Shown in pieces: positions 11,085-48,754 of a DNA stretch of 64,000 nucleotides (position 1 is the first letter of the stretch; each line of letters opens with the position of its first letter). The position numbers and the translations under genes were made by a program. The notes beneath the pieces are model-generated. The model saw only the letters and a list, made by a program, of their open reading frames with translations. It was not told where the DNA came from and did not search any database. Source of the DNA: Angiostrongylus vasorum (Eukaryota; Nematoda; Chromadorea; Rhabditida; Metastrongylidae); NCBI GenBank assembly GCA_018806985.1, contig JADANN010000033.1, positions 1,973,501-2,037,500 on the forward strand. The letters are read 5' to 3'.

Positions 11085-11500
11085 ACTAACATAGAATGTA
11101 ACATAACGGGGAAGAATTTGAAGTGGAAGTAACGATCCTCGCACAGGAGTCGAAAACACAAGCGCGCAAAACTCTCGAGGCATTCTGGGTTATCCCTAAG
11201 AATCCGAAAATGAACCGCGGAGAGGAATGCTTCATAATCACACGGCATATCAAATAGTATTTAAGCCTGTTATTCTAATGCGAGGGGCATATTATGCCTC
11301 CATGTGAACTCTGTGCAGTTAGTCTCTACGTGACATATTCAGTGGAAGACTCATAGAAAGCGGTGGGAGTGCTAAGAAGCTATTCTGCGTTCAATGTGGT
11401 TGAAATCTTGGTTTAGCATTCTTTTTGTTTGGTTACGGAGGTGTTTGGCTAGGTAGGCCAGAAACATCAGCTTCATCGCAGTAAGTACTACAATAACACC
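11085..11500 (+). mobile_element. Penelope-like element, 3' fragment
   Basis: The tail of a GIY-YIG coding region (EEFEVEVTILAQESKTQARK, then KTLEAFW and an NPKMNRGEECFIIT block) followed by the same 3' untranslated stretch seen after the copy at 43-44.9 kb. It is uninterrupted, so it shows the empty state of the site where a SINE sits in that copy. The upstream part of the domain is missing. Confidence 0.65.
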
Positions 11501-11854
11501 TCATGTTTGTTCAACAACAATATAAAGAATTATAAACATAGAGTTCTATTTTCTAGTAAAACGTCAGACGCAGTGTATATTGTGTCAATCCCAAAACTGA
11601 TCAGGAGAAAGAGTTTCCTCCCAATACCATATGAATGACATTTTATGAAGTCTTGTGCTGCACAGCAGTCAGCCATCCCTACGACATATCCACAGATTTT
11701 CCTGGATGAAGCGTTCCCAACCACGAGGCCATGTGATGCGTCCGTTACCATGTGAAGGAGAAGGGTTAAGTCTGGATAGAAGTCGACAACTTGCTCTGAA
11801 ATGTAGGTAAATGCAGAGAACGGACGTTATTTCTGTAGTACATGACGGGTAAAG

Positions 11855-12095
11855 GTCGGATAGCACAGTGGTGGTGGTGGCGATCATCACGAACACGGTA
11901 CTGGTCTGACCAGGCACGGGACTCACCAAGCCTCCCTTCAGGGTTGGGAAGTTGGTACCGAACTCGTGTGGAGAATGTTCACTCTCTGTGGACTCCAAGT
12001 GGGAACGCTTTAGCCCGGCTATCTCAGAACTACAGAGAGAACCGACTCGATTAGCATTCAATGACATTCATGATCGATGTCATGTAAAAAATACT
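11855..12095 (+). mobile_element. Family D SINE, copy 1
   Basis: tRNA-like head (GGATAGCACAGTGGTGG), the shared central module (GGTTGGGAAGTTGGTACC), then the D-specific body; 3'-truncated. Confidence 0.65.
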
Positions 12096-12099
12096 GCTC

Positions 12100-12285
12100 T
12101 AGAATTGGTGATGGCACTGGTAGATAGGAAACTGAAAGCTGAAGGAGAGGCGGAACAGAAGGAACCGCATAGTGTGGTTGTGAACGTGTTGGCCCCCAGA
12201 AAGGATAATAGCGTGTTCGATCCCCATCGCAGACACCTTCGGTCCGGAGTTTCGGAAGTATCTCAGCGTCAATACCGGTCTAGAA
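12100..12285 (+). mobile_element. Family C SINE, copy 3
   Basis: Good copy following directly after a 3'-truncated family D copy. Confidence 0.7.
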
Positions 12286-12596
12286 AATAACGAATATTTA
12301 TTCCTCCAAGTCCCACTTACCGTTATTATTCATAATAAGGAACTACCAGGATATCTTCTGTGTAAAAGCAAACAATAGTTTGATGACATCTGATACACAA
12401 AGCATTTTCTTCCTCCTCAAAAAAATCTCTGACTTTACCCTAGTGGCTGCTCTTTAGAAACCCTATTATTCATCTATTTTATGCCATTCTCATGATGACG
12501 TTTTTGTCCAGCTTAAACAGCCCTTTTGCGCTTCTCAAATACACTTCGTTTCATTGAGTTAGTTACTTAGTCATCACTAAATGGTATGCAAACTAG

Positions 12597-12889
12597 TAAA
12601 AGGATAAAGGATAAAGTTCTTGGCGTTGATCAATCCCCTGAGGAATGCGCCATGCATTCGACTTCAGTAAGCACCGCTGGAAGTGATTGAATGCATTTCT
12701 GGCCTTTACAGTGACTTGCCGTGTCCTACCAATGTATCGAGCCAGTGCTGCTATCCTCCCAGGCAAGTCTGGTACCAATTTGCCGACCCCGGAGGGATGG
12801 AGGGCTTGGTGTGCCATGGGCGCGAGGATCGATTCCACGTGCACTTCGCAGTGGCGCCTCCAACCACTGCGGTACACGCGCCCATACAA
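12597..12889 (-). mobile_element. Family B SINE, copy 1
   Basis: Antisense tRNA-headed SINE of about 290 bp. In sense: tRNA-like head with box A-like GTGGCGCAGTGGTTGGAGG and a box B-like ATCGATCCC, the shared central module, then a body ending in a TTTATCC-repeat tail. Confidence 0.75.
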
Positions 12890-13146
12890 ACTAGTAATAA
12901 CGGCAAATTGGTAGACTCTTCACCACGAAGGCCGGGAACACGTCTGCGGTAGCACACCTTCAGAGTGGCGCTGCAACGTTATCGTGAATTCTACTATCCA
13001 GTAAATTAGTAGTCATTACATAATATTTGAAAAATTTCATTCCAGAGTCAAATCTTCTGTGAAAGTGTTTCTTCTCCCACCCAAAAAAAACATATCTTCA
13101 ACTTCAGTTCATGTCCTCATTTCTGTTATTTATCTGTTCTTATTCT

Positions 13147-13500
13147 TATGTCTTTCCATCATTGTTACTGTTACTGCGATGAGTGAAGTGGTAGTGGTGC
13201 TAGCAGGGAGCTCCCATTCATTCGACAACAAGAAATTGATACTAGACGTGCTTGGAACCAACCCACTCTGTCCAGTCCACGTGGTCACGCTCTAGACTGA
13301 CTGTGTCAGGATTCCAAGATAAATCAGCTCTAATAGCATTCAATGAGATTCATGATGAAGACGAAAAAATCCTCAAACAGCAGCCAAAGCCAGACACAGA
13401 ATGTTCGAAGACTTTCGTGGATGATCGATGTGAGGAAAGGAAATGAGTACATGAAATGCTGCGGTACGCACAATGGATGTCATATAATGTCATAGAAACA
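13147..13500 (+). mobile_element. Family D-related SINE, copy 2
   Basis: A variant: the 5' part matches, in inverted orientation, the segment 13745-13945. The 3' part is ordinary family D body (GATTCATGATGAAGACG). Confidence 0.55.
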
Positions 13501-13744
13501 ATTTTTATTACTCGTTTGGATACTTGTATGTCCCGCTTTCAATGCTAGTGCGGATCTCAGTTGTCGTCCATGGTAATGGTCTGCTTGTAACATGGTGACC
13601 TTCCGCAAGGCCCACTCCAAAGTCCTGAAATGCTTTCTATCTGTAGATCCAGATGGTTGACATTAGCCACGAACATGTCGGCCTACCGTTTCAGTGGCCT
13701 TCCAAAAAGACGCTTGCCTTTTCGTTTGTCTCTCATCGGCTGAG

Positions 13745-13945
13745 AGAAAGTGAAGCAAGGACGTCACGTGGATTGGACAGAGTGGGTTGGTTCCAGGCAC
13801 GCCTAGTATCAATTTCTTGTTATCAAATGAATGGGAGGCCTAGGGCTCCCGGTATGGTTTCGAACGAGCGTCCGGATAGGTATGGTGTTCCGCGCAGTTA
13901 ACAGCACCACTACCACTTCACCCATCGCAGTAATAGTAACAATGA
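13745..13945 (-). mobile_element. Family D-related SINE head, inverted partner, inside RTE copy 2
   Basis: Reverse complement of 13147-13275 with about 60 extra bp that include a box B-like GTTCGAAACC. It splits the 3' end of RTE copy 2. Confidence 0.55.
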
Positions 13946-13947
13946 CC

Positions 13948-14070
13948 GTGCGTAACATGTGAGCCGCCGGAACGGGTAATCGCTGTTCGAGCTGACGTGG
14001 GGTCCAAGTTTTGCAAATCTGTCAGCATCATAGTGATTGCATTTCACATCATATATTATGTAACTGGCCC
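13948..14070 (+). mobile_element. Family C SINE, copy 4, partial, inside RTE copy 2
   Basis: 3' two thirds of the element (AAGTTTTGCAAATCTGTCAG and the tail) lying between RTE segments that are contiguous in RTE copy 1. Confidence 0.6.
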
Positions 14071-15584
14071 ATCAATGTTTCGCTATCCATGTCTATTCTC
14101 CTACATCCCAAAGATGAGAGAGGCTTCGAAAATCTGAGCTGCTCATTTCGGTTAGAAGTCGTGAATGCCCGTTAACTTTCGGGAAACGCCGTTCGAGCGC
14201 TCTGGGAGTATTGCGGAGCATTCTTGACGTGGTTGAATTATAAGCCCGCGTCTCTTCTGCAATAGCATCGTGATGGGAGGACTGCTGAATCGAAAAGTTG
14301 AGCGCGGAATTATCGGACCATTGGTTGGTCGCCGGCTTCTTTGAGTGACCCGAATGTGGCCCATGCTGTTCTCCTTCTACTGTCTGATTCCTCCTTCATG
14401 TTGTTCTCTATTTTCATTGAATGTCCACGTACACGTATTAGGTGGTCTTGCTATCAGAGAACCAGCCAGTTCGATTTGTTCACTTCACACAATGGGTTCT
14501 ACCTGAACTGGGTCTTCGTTCTATTCATGCACAGTCCAGTCTTTTTTTCCACTTCGTGGAGCTCACTGAGGGTCGTCTCTGTTTCACTGGTACTCCTCGA
14601 AGAGATAAAGATGTCATCTGCAAGACGAAGATTTGATAAGAATTTCCCATCAACGCGTATGGTCTTCTCTTCCTAATCAAGTGAATTCATTGTCCACTGC
14701 AATGCGGCAGTAAAGTTCATTGGCGATATGGTGTCGCCTTGCCTATTCCTTCTTGCTATAAGTATGGTGAGCGGTCGATGGAAAAGCTGCACATATGTGC
14801 TGCAGTACTCCTTATTCAGAGGGCGCTGGTAGGACTGCACTCGTTTCCACGTCGTCAAACGCTTTCTCATAGTCAAAAAAGTTCAGGACAAGAAGCAGAT
14901 AATGCTTCGTACAGATTCTCTCATCGGTGGTACGGTTTGCATATCATCTATGCAGTAAAATTCCTGTCGGAATCCTGTTGCTAAACTGGCCATGCCTCAT
15001 CAAAGGTTTTCGATATACGCAAAAGAATAACCTTTGTGAATAGCTTGTAGAGTACACTCAACAAGCATACTGGATGGTAGTTACGAAGATCCCTTCGGTA
15101 ACCTTTTTTGGTTAGGATGACTGTGAGCAAAGTCCTCCACTGGTCTGAGATTTTTTTCTTCTCAACGCAAGATGCAATGTGGGTTGCGAGAACTACATGT
15201 GGCGAGCTCTTGGCAGTGATTTTATCGGGTCCTGGAGCGCTGCTTCTCTTCATGCTCTCTGACGCAACTCGAACATCAGAGACCAGAATCCAAGGCGGAT
15301 TTTCACCAGTGGAGATTTCGAAGTCTGAGGCAGAGATTATGCAGTGGAAAAGATTGGTCTGGAGCCCTTCTGTTATCAATTCCATATCGTAGCGGGATGT
15401 AGCAAAGATGCCGACGGCACTTTTTTCAGACTAAGCCGTTCCTGAACTGCTTCTAACAACTTCTTCTATGTATACTAATCTAAGTCCTGCAAAAAATCAT
15501 CTACAGCTGGCATTTACGACCAGCCGTTTTAGGTGCGTTGAAGTAGGATCAAGCTTCAGCTTCCTTCTCCTTTCGAGCAACTCC

Positions 15585-15870
15585 TTGTGATATAACCACA
15601 ATGATGCGGAACTATTTGCAAAACTCCGCACCACAGGTGTCTGCGGTGGGGATCGAACACGCTATTGCCCCCTTCCTGAGGCTAACGTGTTCACCACCAC
15701 ACACACCATGCGGGTCCTTCGTTTCGCCTTTCTCTCAGTCGTGTTTTAACCAATAGGTGCTGGGTAACAGCGGGTTCGATCCCCACGGCAGACATCTGTG
15801 GTCGGAGTTTTGCAAATATCTCAGTATCATTGTGATTATATTTCACATCGTACTCTGCCATGAAAAAAGA
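15585..15870. mobile_element. Family C inverted pair inside RTE copy 2
   Basis: GCAAAACTCCGCACCACAGG near 15620 is answered by its reverse complement near 15800 (CTGTGGTCGGAGTTTTGC). Arms of roughly 110 bp interrupt the RTE coding remnant. Confidence 0.65.
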
Positions 15871-17523
15871 ATAGGCAGTAAGTAACAAGTGACTCTTTAG
15901 TGATAATCGAGACGCTGTCCGAATTTCTTCTTTGAGGAACTGAGGCCAGTTTGGCACAATCCCGATTTCTTCGACAATATGAGAAGAGGATTTTACTCAG
16001 AACATTCTCGTCATACACGACTTGTTTTGTTTTTCTTGGACGACGACAGGAGTTCTTTCGCCACTTTTGTTTGAAACTTCTCACGAAGAAAGTGGTGGTC
16101 AGATCCAGTACAGAATCCACATACCACTGAAGTGTTATAGATGCACAATTTTCTGCTTATGAGAATATGATCGGTCTCCGCATGAGTCATGCCGTTGAGA
16201 GAGATCATGTCCATTGGCCATTTTCCGTTCTCGAAAAATAAATTCCCATGGAACACACTTGCTTCGGACAGGAGTCGTACAAGACTGTTCCCATTCTCAG
16301 TTTGTTCTCCTATGCTGAATTTCCGCTTTCTATACTCATTTTTTTCGACCGCTCCCAATCTGGCATTCTACAACAATGAATTCATAAAAGAACTTCTCGT
16401 TCAGAATCATTTCCCCCAACATGTTTTAGAAGGCGTCCACTTCGCTCGCTCTCATTAGATGTACAAGTTGTTCTTTCTTCAGGACTTTCTTTTGACGCGC
16501 AAATTGGAGACGAAGAATGGGCAAGCACAGTGATAGGATTTCGCATGAGGTGATGCTAGATGGGAAGTAGATGGGGTTACGACAAAGTCAACATCCACGA
16601 ATGACAAGCGTTCCGCCATCTAATTGGCGCATGTCGGTTGTCTTGGTTTTCGCCTCTTGTAGGGCGATCACATGGAATTTGATGCAAGCAGCAGCCTCAA
16701 GAAAGGCATAAAAATCGTCATCTTAAGAGAATATTCTGCTGTTATGGGTACAGGGCAAGAAGCATTCTATGTGACGTGTCGAGGGCGTGCTAGTTTTTCT
16801 CCATTTCTAGTGACGTCCTTTGCAATTCGAGATTTGGTCCCCCTCTCATTGCTTATCCAACTCCCGACGTCGTAAGAAGGATCTCGTATTGTGCGGATTA
16901 CTACGACCAGAGATTTGCTGATTTATCCAATGTAGTCCACTGTAGTCCTGAAATCAGTCTAGCCGAAATTTTCCTCAAGTTTTCACCACTCCAGGCCGTC
17001 GCCACCAATGGGGGGTTAGAGGAAGATTTGTCACCACATGATTATTTTGATACCAGGACGGTGGTGATTCCTGGTATGGGTTTCTCTTAGCTGGATTGCC
17101 GCATGGAATGTCCCAAAGATTTATCGCCTCAATGTGCCTGGGAGGTTCTTCTAAGCTTAAAAGAAGTCCAATGATTCCAACCATTCCATCCAAAATTTAT
17201 CATTATTGCTATCAATTATTATATGATTAGGTATCCGATGTATTACACTGTGCGAAGGGCAAAACTAATGTGAATAGACGAGTTTTTTCATTACTCACAG
17301 AGGATCAAAACGCTTAAAAAAAAACGTCTGAAGTTACAAGGGAGAACATGGAGGATACGTAGGACATGAAAAGCACTGAAATTACCAACAAAGAATGCAG
17401 AAAAGACGGATTATCCAAAGCAATAGAAGCGAAGGGGGCCGGTATCAGCCAAACATAGTTTCACTGTATGAAAACAACATATCGATATCGTCACTCCACT
17501 ACACAAAAATTACGCGACGTCTA

Positions 17524-17585
17524 GAATTTGTTAACGGTATTTGAGATATCTACTGAATTTGTTAACGGTATTTGAGATATCTACT
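17524..17585. repeat. Perfect 31-bp tandem duplication
   Basis: The unit GAATTTGTTAACGGTATTTG plus 11 more bases occurs twice head to tail with no difference seen, so it is recent. Confidence 0.95.
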
Positions 17586-17639
17586 AACTCCAGAGATACG
17601 AGAAAAGGGTATAGAGAAGGATGAGTCTATACAGGATTA

Positions 17640-17985
17640 AGAATTTTGTGCAAGCCTTTTTCACGTAACCCGTATTCACATCTACTCTGCGGATCCAAAC
17701 ACTTTGTCCAATCGATTCGTTTTCCACGCATTTATTGTCCACAAAGCTCTTCGAACAGTTCACGTGTTAGTTTGGCTGCGGCTGGAGGATTTGGAGCCCA
17801 TTACGAGTGTCGTGGAATGCCGGTCGAGTCGATTCTCCTCGCAATACTGAAGCTTCCCAAACTCAGGCGGTCGTCTCAAATAGATTGGGGGAGGGCGTGG
17901 GGTGGTGTTTCGAACCGTCGCCTTGTTTTCCGGTGGATTGAGTCACTAACCACAGCGCTACCCGCAGCGTGCACCTACCCACCCT
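17640..17985 (-). mobile_element. Family D SINE, copy 4
   Basis: Antisense; begins with the 3' tail (TCACGTAACCCGTATTC) and ends with a tRNA-like head complement. Confidence 0.6.
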
Positions 17986-18212
17986 TTGTGCAAGTTACAT
18001 TTATAAACCATTCTACGTTACACGTGTTGTCTTATATAATTTGTTAGTTTTGGGAATTCTATATGTTATATTGATAATAGCATCTGCACGAATTCTTCAG
18101 TTAAACATTCCACAACCAAGAGAAGTTTTGAATTTCAATAGTTCGACTACTAGAAACGAAGGCCTTTAGACGCCGTGCATTCTCTAGAGAGGTTATTGAA
18201 CTCATTAGTGCT

Positions 18213-18611
18213 TATACTTACTTGATATTTGAACGACCCGTCCTCACTGGTTGTGCGGGCTCCATCATAATACCATTTTTTCGGAGGTTTGCTGGTTAAG
18301 CCATTGTGGTTCCCTGGAATCCCGAGTTCCGCCTGGCCAAAGTCTGCCCCAGGTCTTTACCACCACCACAAGCAGTCGCAGCCCTTGTGGATCAGAGGGA
18401 GATTTGCCACCATGTGACTTTGATACCAGGACGGTGGTGGATCCTGGTATTGGTATACTCTTAGCTAGGCTTCCTGATGGAAACTGGAAACGCCGGACTC
18501 CTTCTCAGCTTGGGAGACCTTGCCGAGGGGACGAATCCCCCGTTGTACATCGCAGTCCGACACCCAAGAACACCTCCCAGCCACGATGAGGTGGTAAACC
18601 GTTGGGTGGCA
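18213..18611 (-). mobile_element. Family A element, copy 3
   Basis: Nearly complete antisense copy with a TTACTTGATATTTG-type tail at the left and the ribozyme-like 5' end at the right (18540-18611). Confidence 0.8.
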
Positions 18612-19604
18612 TTAGTGCCGATAGTGTTCCAAATTGTGGACGACGGTTGCTGATAGCGATCGATTCCAGATTGTCATCGAGATTACACAATAGTTGGTTG
18701 ACCTCGAAGAACCATGCAAAACTCCGAAAGACCGATACTGTCACAATGGGCTGAAGAGTGTCCAACTAATAAGAAACTGGTTTATCTCTGCAAAACTTTT
18801 TTCTTATTCTCTGGTTATAGTTAGATTTGTTTTTGCTCGACGGTTCTCATCAGTATTATATCCTTCTAAAAACTTTGTATCTGATACTTAAGACAGAAGA
18901 TTTTTCGTTGTACGGTCTCTTAACATTCAATGTCATCGATCACGCTAAGACTTTTACACAATGACGAAGTAGCAGGACAATATGAGTCAGAATTGATTCA
19001 TACGGCGCATCATGAGGTTATGGCTGCAGTCCCACTTCCAAATTATTGGAAGTCACGAATGTGAATGTATCATTAGTTTTTAACTGATGGTGTTCGAGTC
19101 CACTATTTTGACCTACTTTCTCAAATCATATTTCATATCTCCCCATAGCATGGGATTAAATTGCCGATTGAAGATTGTCGGACAGTAGAGTTCTTCAAAA
19201 TAAAAGCTGGACAAAAAGTCGAAGTAATGTTGAAACAAAAGTGGCTGTGAGATCCATTCCAGGGTCAAATGGCAAGGTATCCATGAATATTCCATCAGAA
19301 TAAGGTATCATGAAGAGGAACTCATTTCTGTAGATTCGGAAGATCGAAGGAAGTTATCGATCGAAGGAATAAGAAATGGACTTTCGCGGATGAGTGGATA
19401 GTCCTCTCAACGAACTATCCCGGAATCTGCAAAGCTACCACAGTGATAAACATGGCTGTCATGACTGAATGTATTAGTACTATCCACCAATAGCATCCAT
19501 CGATCGTCGTTGATTAGAAGGGCCGTTCCCAACTGATGAATAATATATGTGTTATTAAGACTGCGTTCCCTTTGCCCTTAATATTTTATGCTACTTTATT
19601 ACTT
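18612..19604. other. Intergenic, no gene recognised
   Basis: Nothing assignable between a family A and a family D copy; short open frames only. Confidence 0.6.
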
Positions 19605-20005
19605 TTTTTATTACGTGACCCGATGTTGCACGTACCACACTGTGCTGATCCCAGCGCTTCTTGCATTCTGTTTGTTTTGTCACATCCACCATCCACAACG
19701 ATCCTTGAACTTTTCTTTCTGTCTGGAGTTCCATGCTGCCTGAGCATTTCCTTTTTCCGTCTTCGTCATTAGTGTCGTAGAATACTGGTCGTGTCCCTTC
19801 TCCCTATAGTTCTGGGCTAGTTTTACTAAGGTGTTCCCAGGTGGACTAGAGGAAGTGGGCTTTGCCACAGAAGTATGATGCCAACTTCCTGAACCCGGAT
19901 ACATGAGACGTTTGCTGAGCTAGGGGCGGGGTGGAACCAGAACCTGGGTAGGTTGAATAGTTGGCGTACTGAACGGGATCGCTACCACTACCCTACCGTA
20001 TCACA
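19605..20005 (-). mobile_element. Family D SINE, copy 5
   Basis: Antisense, diverged; tail with ACGTGACCCG and head complement CGCTACCACTACCCTACC. Confidence 0.6.
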
Positions 20006-20675
20006 ATTGAACTGATCATTTGATCAGCTTTTGCGAAGCTATCGTACTGATTCAAAAGAGGTTTATGGGTATTTGTATGTGTGCACGTACCTAAGTTCGT
20101 AAGTGTAAATCCTCACATAGAGATTCTGCTTAAATCGCGACGACAAGCAAACAACAGCTTCCTCCTAACCATCAAGACCTAGAAAGCAAAACTGGGCAAG
20201 GCAAAGGTTTTCTAATAACCAATTACAAAGTATGCATTATGGGCACTTCAGCTGACAGACATTTCATGAATCAGCCATGGCTTGAAATATCGACATGCAA
20301 GACCGGTGCCAACGGTCCTTATTGTTGTCTCAAATTGGCTTTGTTTTTTCACGGACTGAGGAGCGTTACACTAACAAAACCAACAAAAATTTTCGCTTCA
20401 TAAAGAATGAGATCTAATTGACAATTTGGTGTTTTCTCGTATCGTTTACAGCTGTTCCACTTTTTTTCATTAAGATCTAAATCTAGTTGGTTCCTTGCTA
20501 CTCTGTTCTAGCAGCAACCGCCAGTGAGGACGGTATAATCGGTTCATAGATTCCTTCATACATGACTAGTTAGTTGTTTGATTTGCGCTGAGATGTGACT
20601 TAAACATTTCGATCATCTGTATTCTAACTTTTCATATAAATGTAAATTCATATGCATATTCATATAAACAAATAT

Positions 20676-20890
20676 AGGGCGTGTGTGGCGCAGCGGTTGG
20701 AGGCGCCACTGCGATGCACACGTGGAATCGATCCCCCGCGTTCATGGCCCACCAAGCCTTCCATCCCTCCGGAGTCGGCAAATTGGTACCAGACTTGTCT
20801 GGGAGGATAGCAACACTGGCTCGATACTTAATGAGGTCGAATGCATGGCGCGTCCTTCAGGGGATTGATCAACACCGAGAGCTTTTATTT
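20676..20890 (+). mobile_element. Family B SINE, copy 2
   Basis: Head GTGTGGCGCAGCGGTTGGAG intact, internal deletion of about 60 bp after the central module. Confidence 0.75.
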
Positions 20891-22256
20891 TATTAGTATC
20901 TTCGGATCCCATACATCCGAATACGTGAAACCTCAAAGGTTACTAAACAGAATGTTCATCGATTATGGTTCAGTCGGTGTAGAATTCCCCCATATCTCAA
21001 ATTGTACATCTGCACATCCTGATCGGAAAGTCGATAAGTACGAGTAATCGAATCTATTGAACTTTTCACGGTTTATTTACCAGTTGAGCACTTCGGTGCC
21101 ATATTTGTCCCTTGAGTTACTATTTATGTCAACAAAGGTATGTACACATATGTATAATCGGCAATCTACATAGACATTACCAGTGTCACTTCCCTCTTAT
21201 GGCGCTGCCCAATCGATCCCATTCAACACGAGGCACGAAGAGCACAATATTTTCAAATCGGTACCACTAATATTTCCACTCTCACTTCGTGGACCTTCAT
21301 ATTTTGCAACTGACATTCGATGATGACATTCAACTGATTCGGCTACACGATCAGTAACGGCTTTTATCTACCGATTATGTACGTGTTCAGTCCAATTGAT
21401 TTTTTCATAACCATCGATCACGGACGTAAACTGGAGTCCTAAATTTCGACTTTTACTTGTGTGAAACCGGATTTTCACACTAGTACTCTGGTGATATCAC
21501 GTTCAATAGCGGTCACACACTCATTTCTTCCCACGTGGCGATAGCAGTAGGGTACTTTCGGGTAGAATAGGTGGGCGAGCGTTGTCACATTCACACGACA
21601 TACGAACAGATCATGTGTCCTCCATCTATAGCGGAGTTTTTTCCACCCCTTCACCACGTCACATTCGGACGAGACCACACCCCCCTCTTCGGCCACCGAA
21701 CATGTTATTCATTCCTCATCTATTCATATAATCATCCGGTCCTGTCATATGTTCTTCCCACTTATGAACAAATTTGATTTACATTCAACGGCGGGTGAAT
21801 TCGATCTGCACGGGTTTTCGATGTGGGCGGTACGGTAGCCACCCATGCCATTCACGTCCTGGTTCTTCTCTTAGCCTCAGTTTTCTAAGTAATACATCTT
21901 GTAACCTGAAGATTGATGTGAATGTAACCAAGAAGATATTGAGGGCTTATTCTATTTCATCCACCGACTACCGTAATAGGACATTCAAGACTCTTAGACT
22001 CTTGCTTAGGGTCAATGCCCATGAATCTTTGTGTTTAACGACTTGCGTCTATAGGCTGTTTCTCTTCTTTTTTCTTTTTTTCAAAGAAGTTTGTGCACAT
22101 GTTTTGCCATGACCGAGCCACTTTTTCGGATCGGGACAGTTTGTGTTTGACGTGTTTCCTACATTTATTCGTTGCTTATTCAACCCTTTCGCGTTAATGA
22201 ATGGTCGTCATCGTTGGCTGTGTAAATACATCTGGACATCATATTTTAAAAAAATC
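20891..22256. other. Region upstream of gfat
   Basis: Presumed to contain the gfat promoter, but no TATA box or initiator stands out. A minus-strand open frame at 21475-21696 (starting MAEEGGVVSSECDVV) is unrecognised. Confidence 0.5.
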
Positions 22257-22282
22257 TTGACGTTTTCAGTAACGAACATCAA
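22257..22282 (+). promoter_or_regulatory. Splice acceptor just upstream of the gfat start codon
   Basis: A T-rich stretch ending GTTTTCAG at 22269 lies 13 nt before the ATG. In a nematode this is the expected position for a spliced-leader trans-splice acceptor, or for the end of a 5' UTR intron. No recognisable exon or core promoter was found upstream, which favours trans-splicing. Inference only. Confidence 0.5.
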
Positions 22283-48179
<25,897 letters not shown>

Positions 48180-48275
48180 GCATGCCACTGCATGTCAAAA
48201 CACTGTGATATGTGCCTTGGAAAGTTTTATTATATCTTACAAACTAATTTGAAAAGAATGTCCTTTAAAGTTTTC

Positions 48276-48281
48276 AATAAA
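48276..48281 (+). other. gfat polyadenylation signal AATAAA
   Basis: A canonical AATAAA lies 96 nt downstream of the gfat stop codon at 48177-48179, a typical 3' UTR length for a nematode. No competing signal lies between the two. Confidence 0.65.
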
Positions 48282-48754
48282 ATTCAGATGTTGTTTTTTA
48301 TTGAATGGTTTTGGTGGCAATTTATCCACGGTTTGCTTTTTAGCCAATCCTTAACACATTGACGAAGGAGCTGGTTTCGTGATAATTGTCGGTAATTTCC
48401 CCAAAGAAGTCCTAAAAACTTTCGCGACGATGCAAATCACACATGATTCGTGTTGTTTCGACTGTTTAAAACAGGCAAAATATTGTGCATATTGGAGCTA
48501 AAATAGTGGCAAATCGACCTTGGAAGAAGATGTGATTACTACCACGTTCTGCTGTGAAGTGGAATTGATGACCAAGAAGTTCGACACCAACATTTTCGTT
48601 CGATAACCCCCTTTTCCAGACCTTAGGATTCAAGCTACAGAAGAATCAATCGAGAACGTGTTATTAGTAAAGTTTCAGGTGCCTTTCATAACATAGATGT
48701 AGCCATACCCTCAAAACGAAGGGTGTCTGGTTTGTGGAGAACTTTGCAGATATT

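Larger units (their letters stand above)
13505..17165 (-). pseudogene. RTE-clade LINE, copy 2, with nested insertions
   Basis: Minus-strand RTE copy of the same family as the one at 6.4-9.5 kb. Endonuclease blocks include KFHVIALQEAKTKT near 16650 and the GSDHHFLREKF region near 16080; reverse transcriptase blocks lie at 14980-15385 (DQWRTLLTVILTKKGYRRDL). The catalytic LADD box is retained near 14615, although the frame is shifted beside it. The body is interrupted by a family C inverted pair (15585-15870) and, near the 3' end, by a D-related and a C-related segment (13740-14075). Upstream of the coding part (16925-17165) is sequence homologous to family A. Confidence 0.85.
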
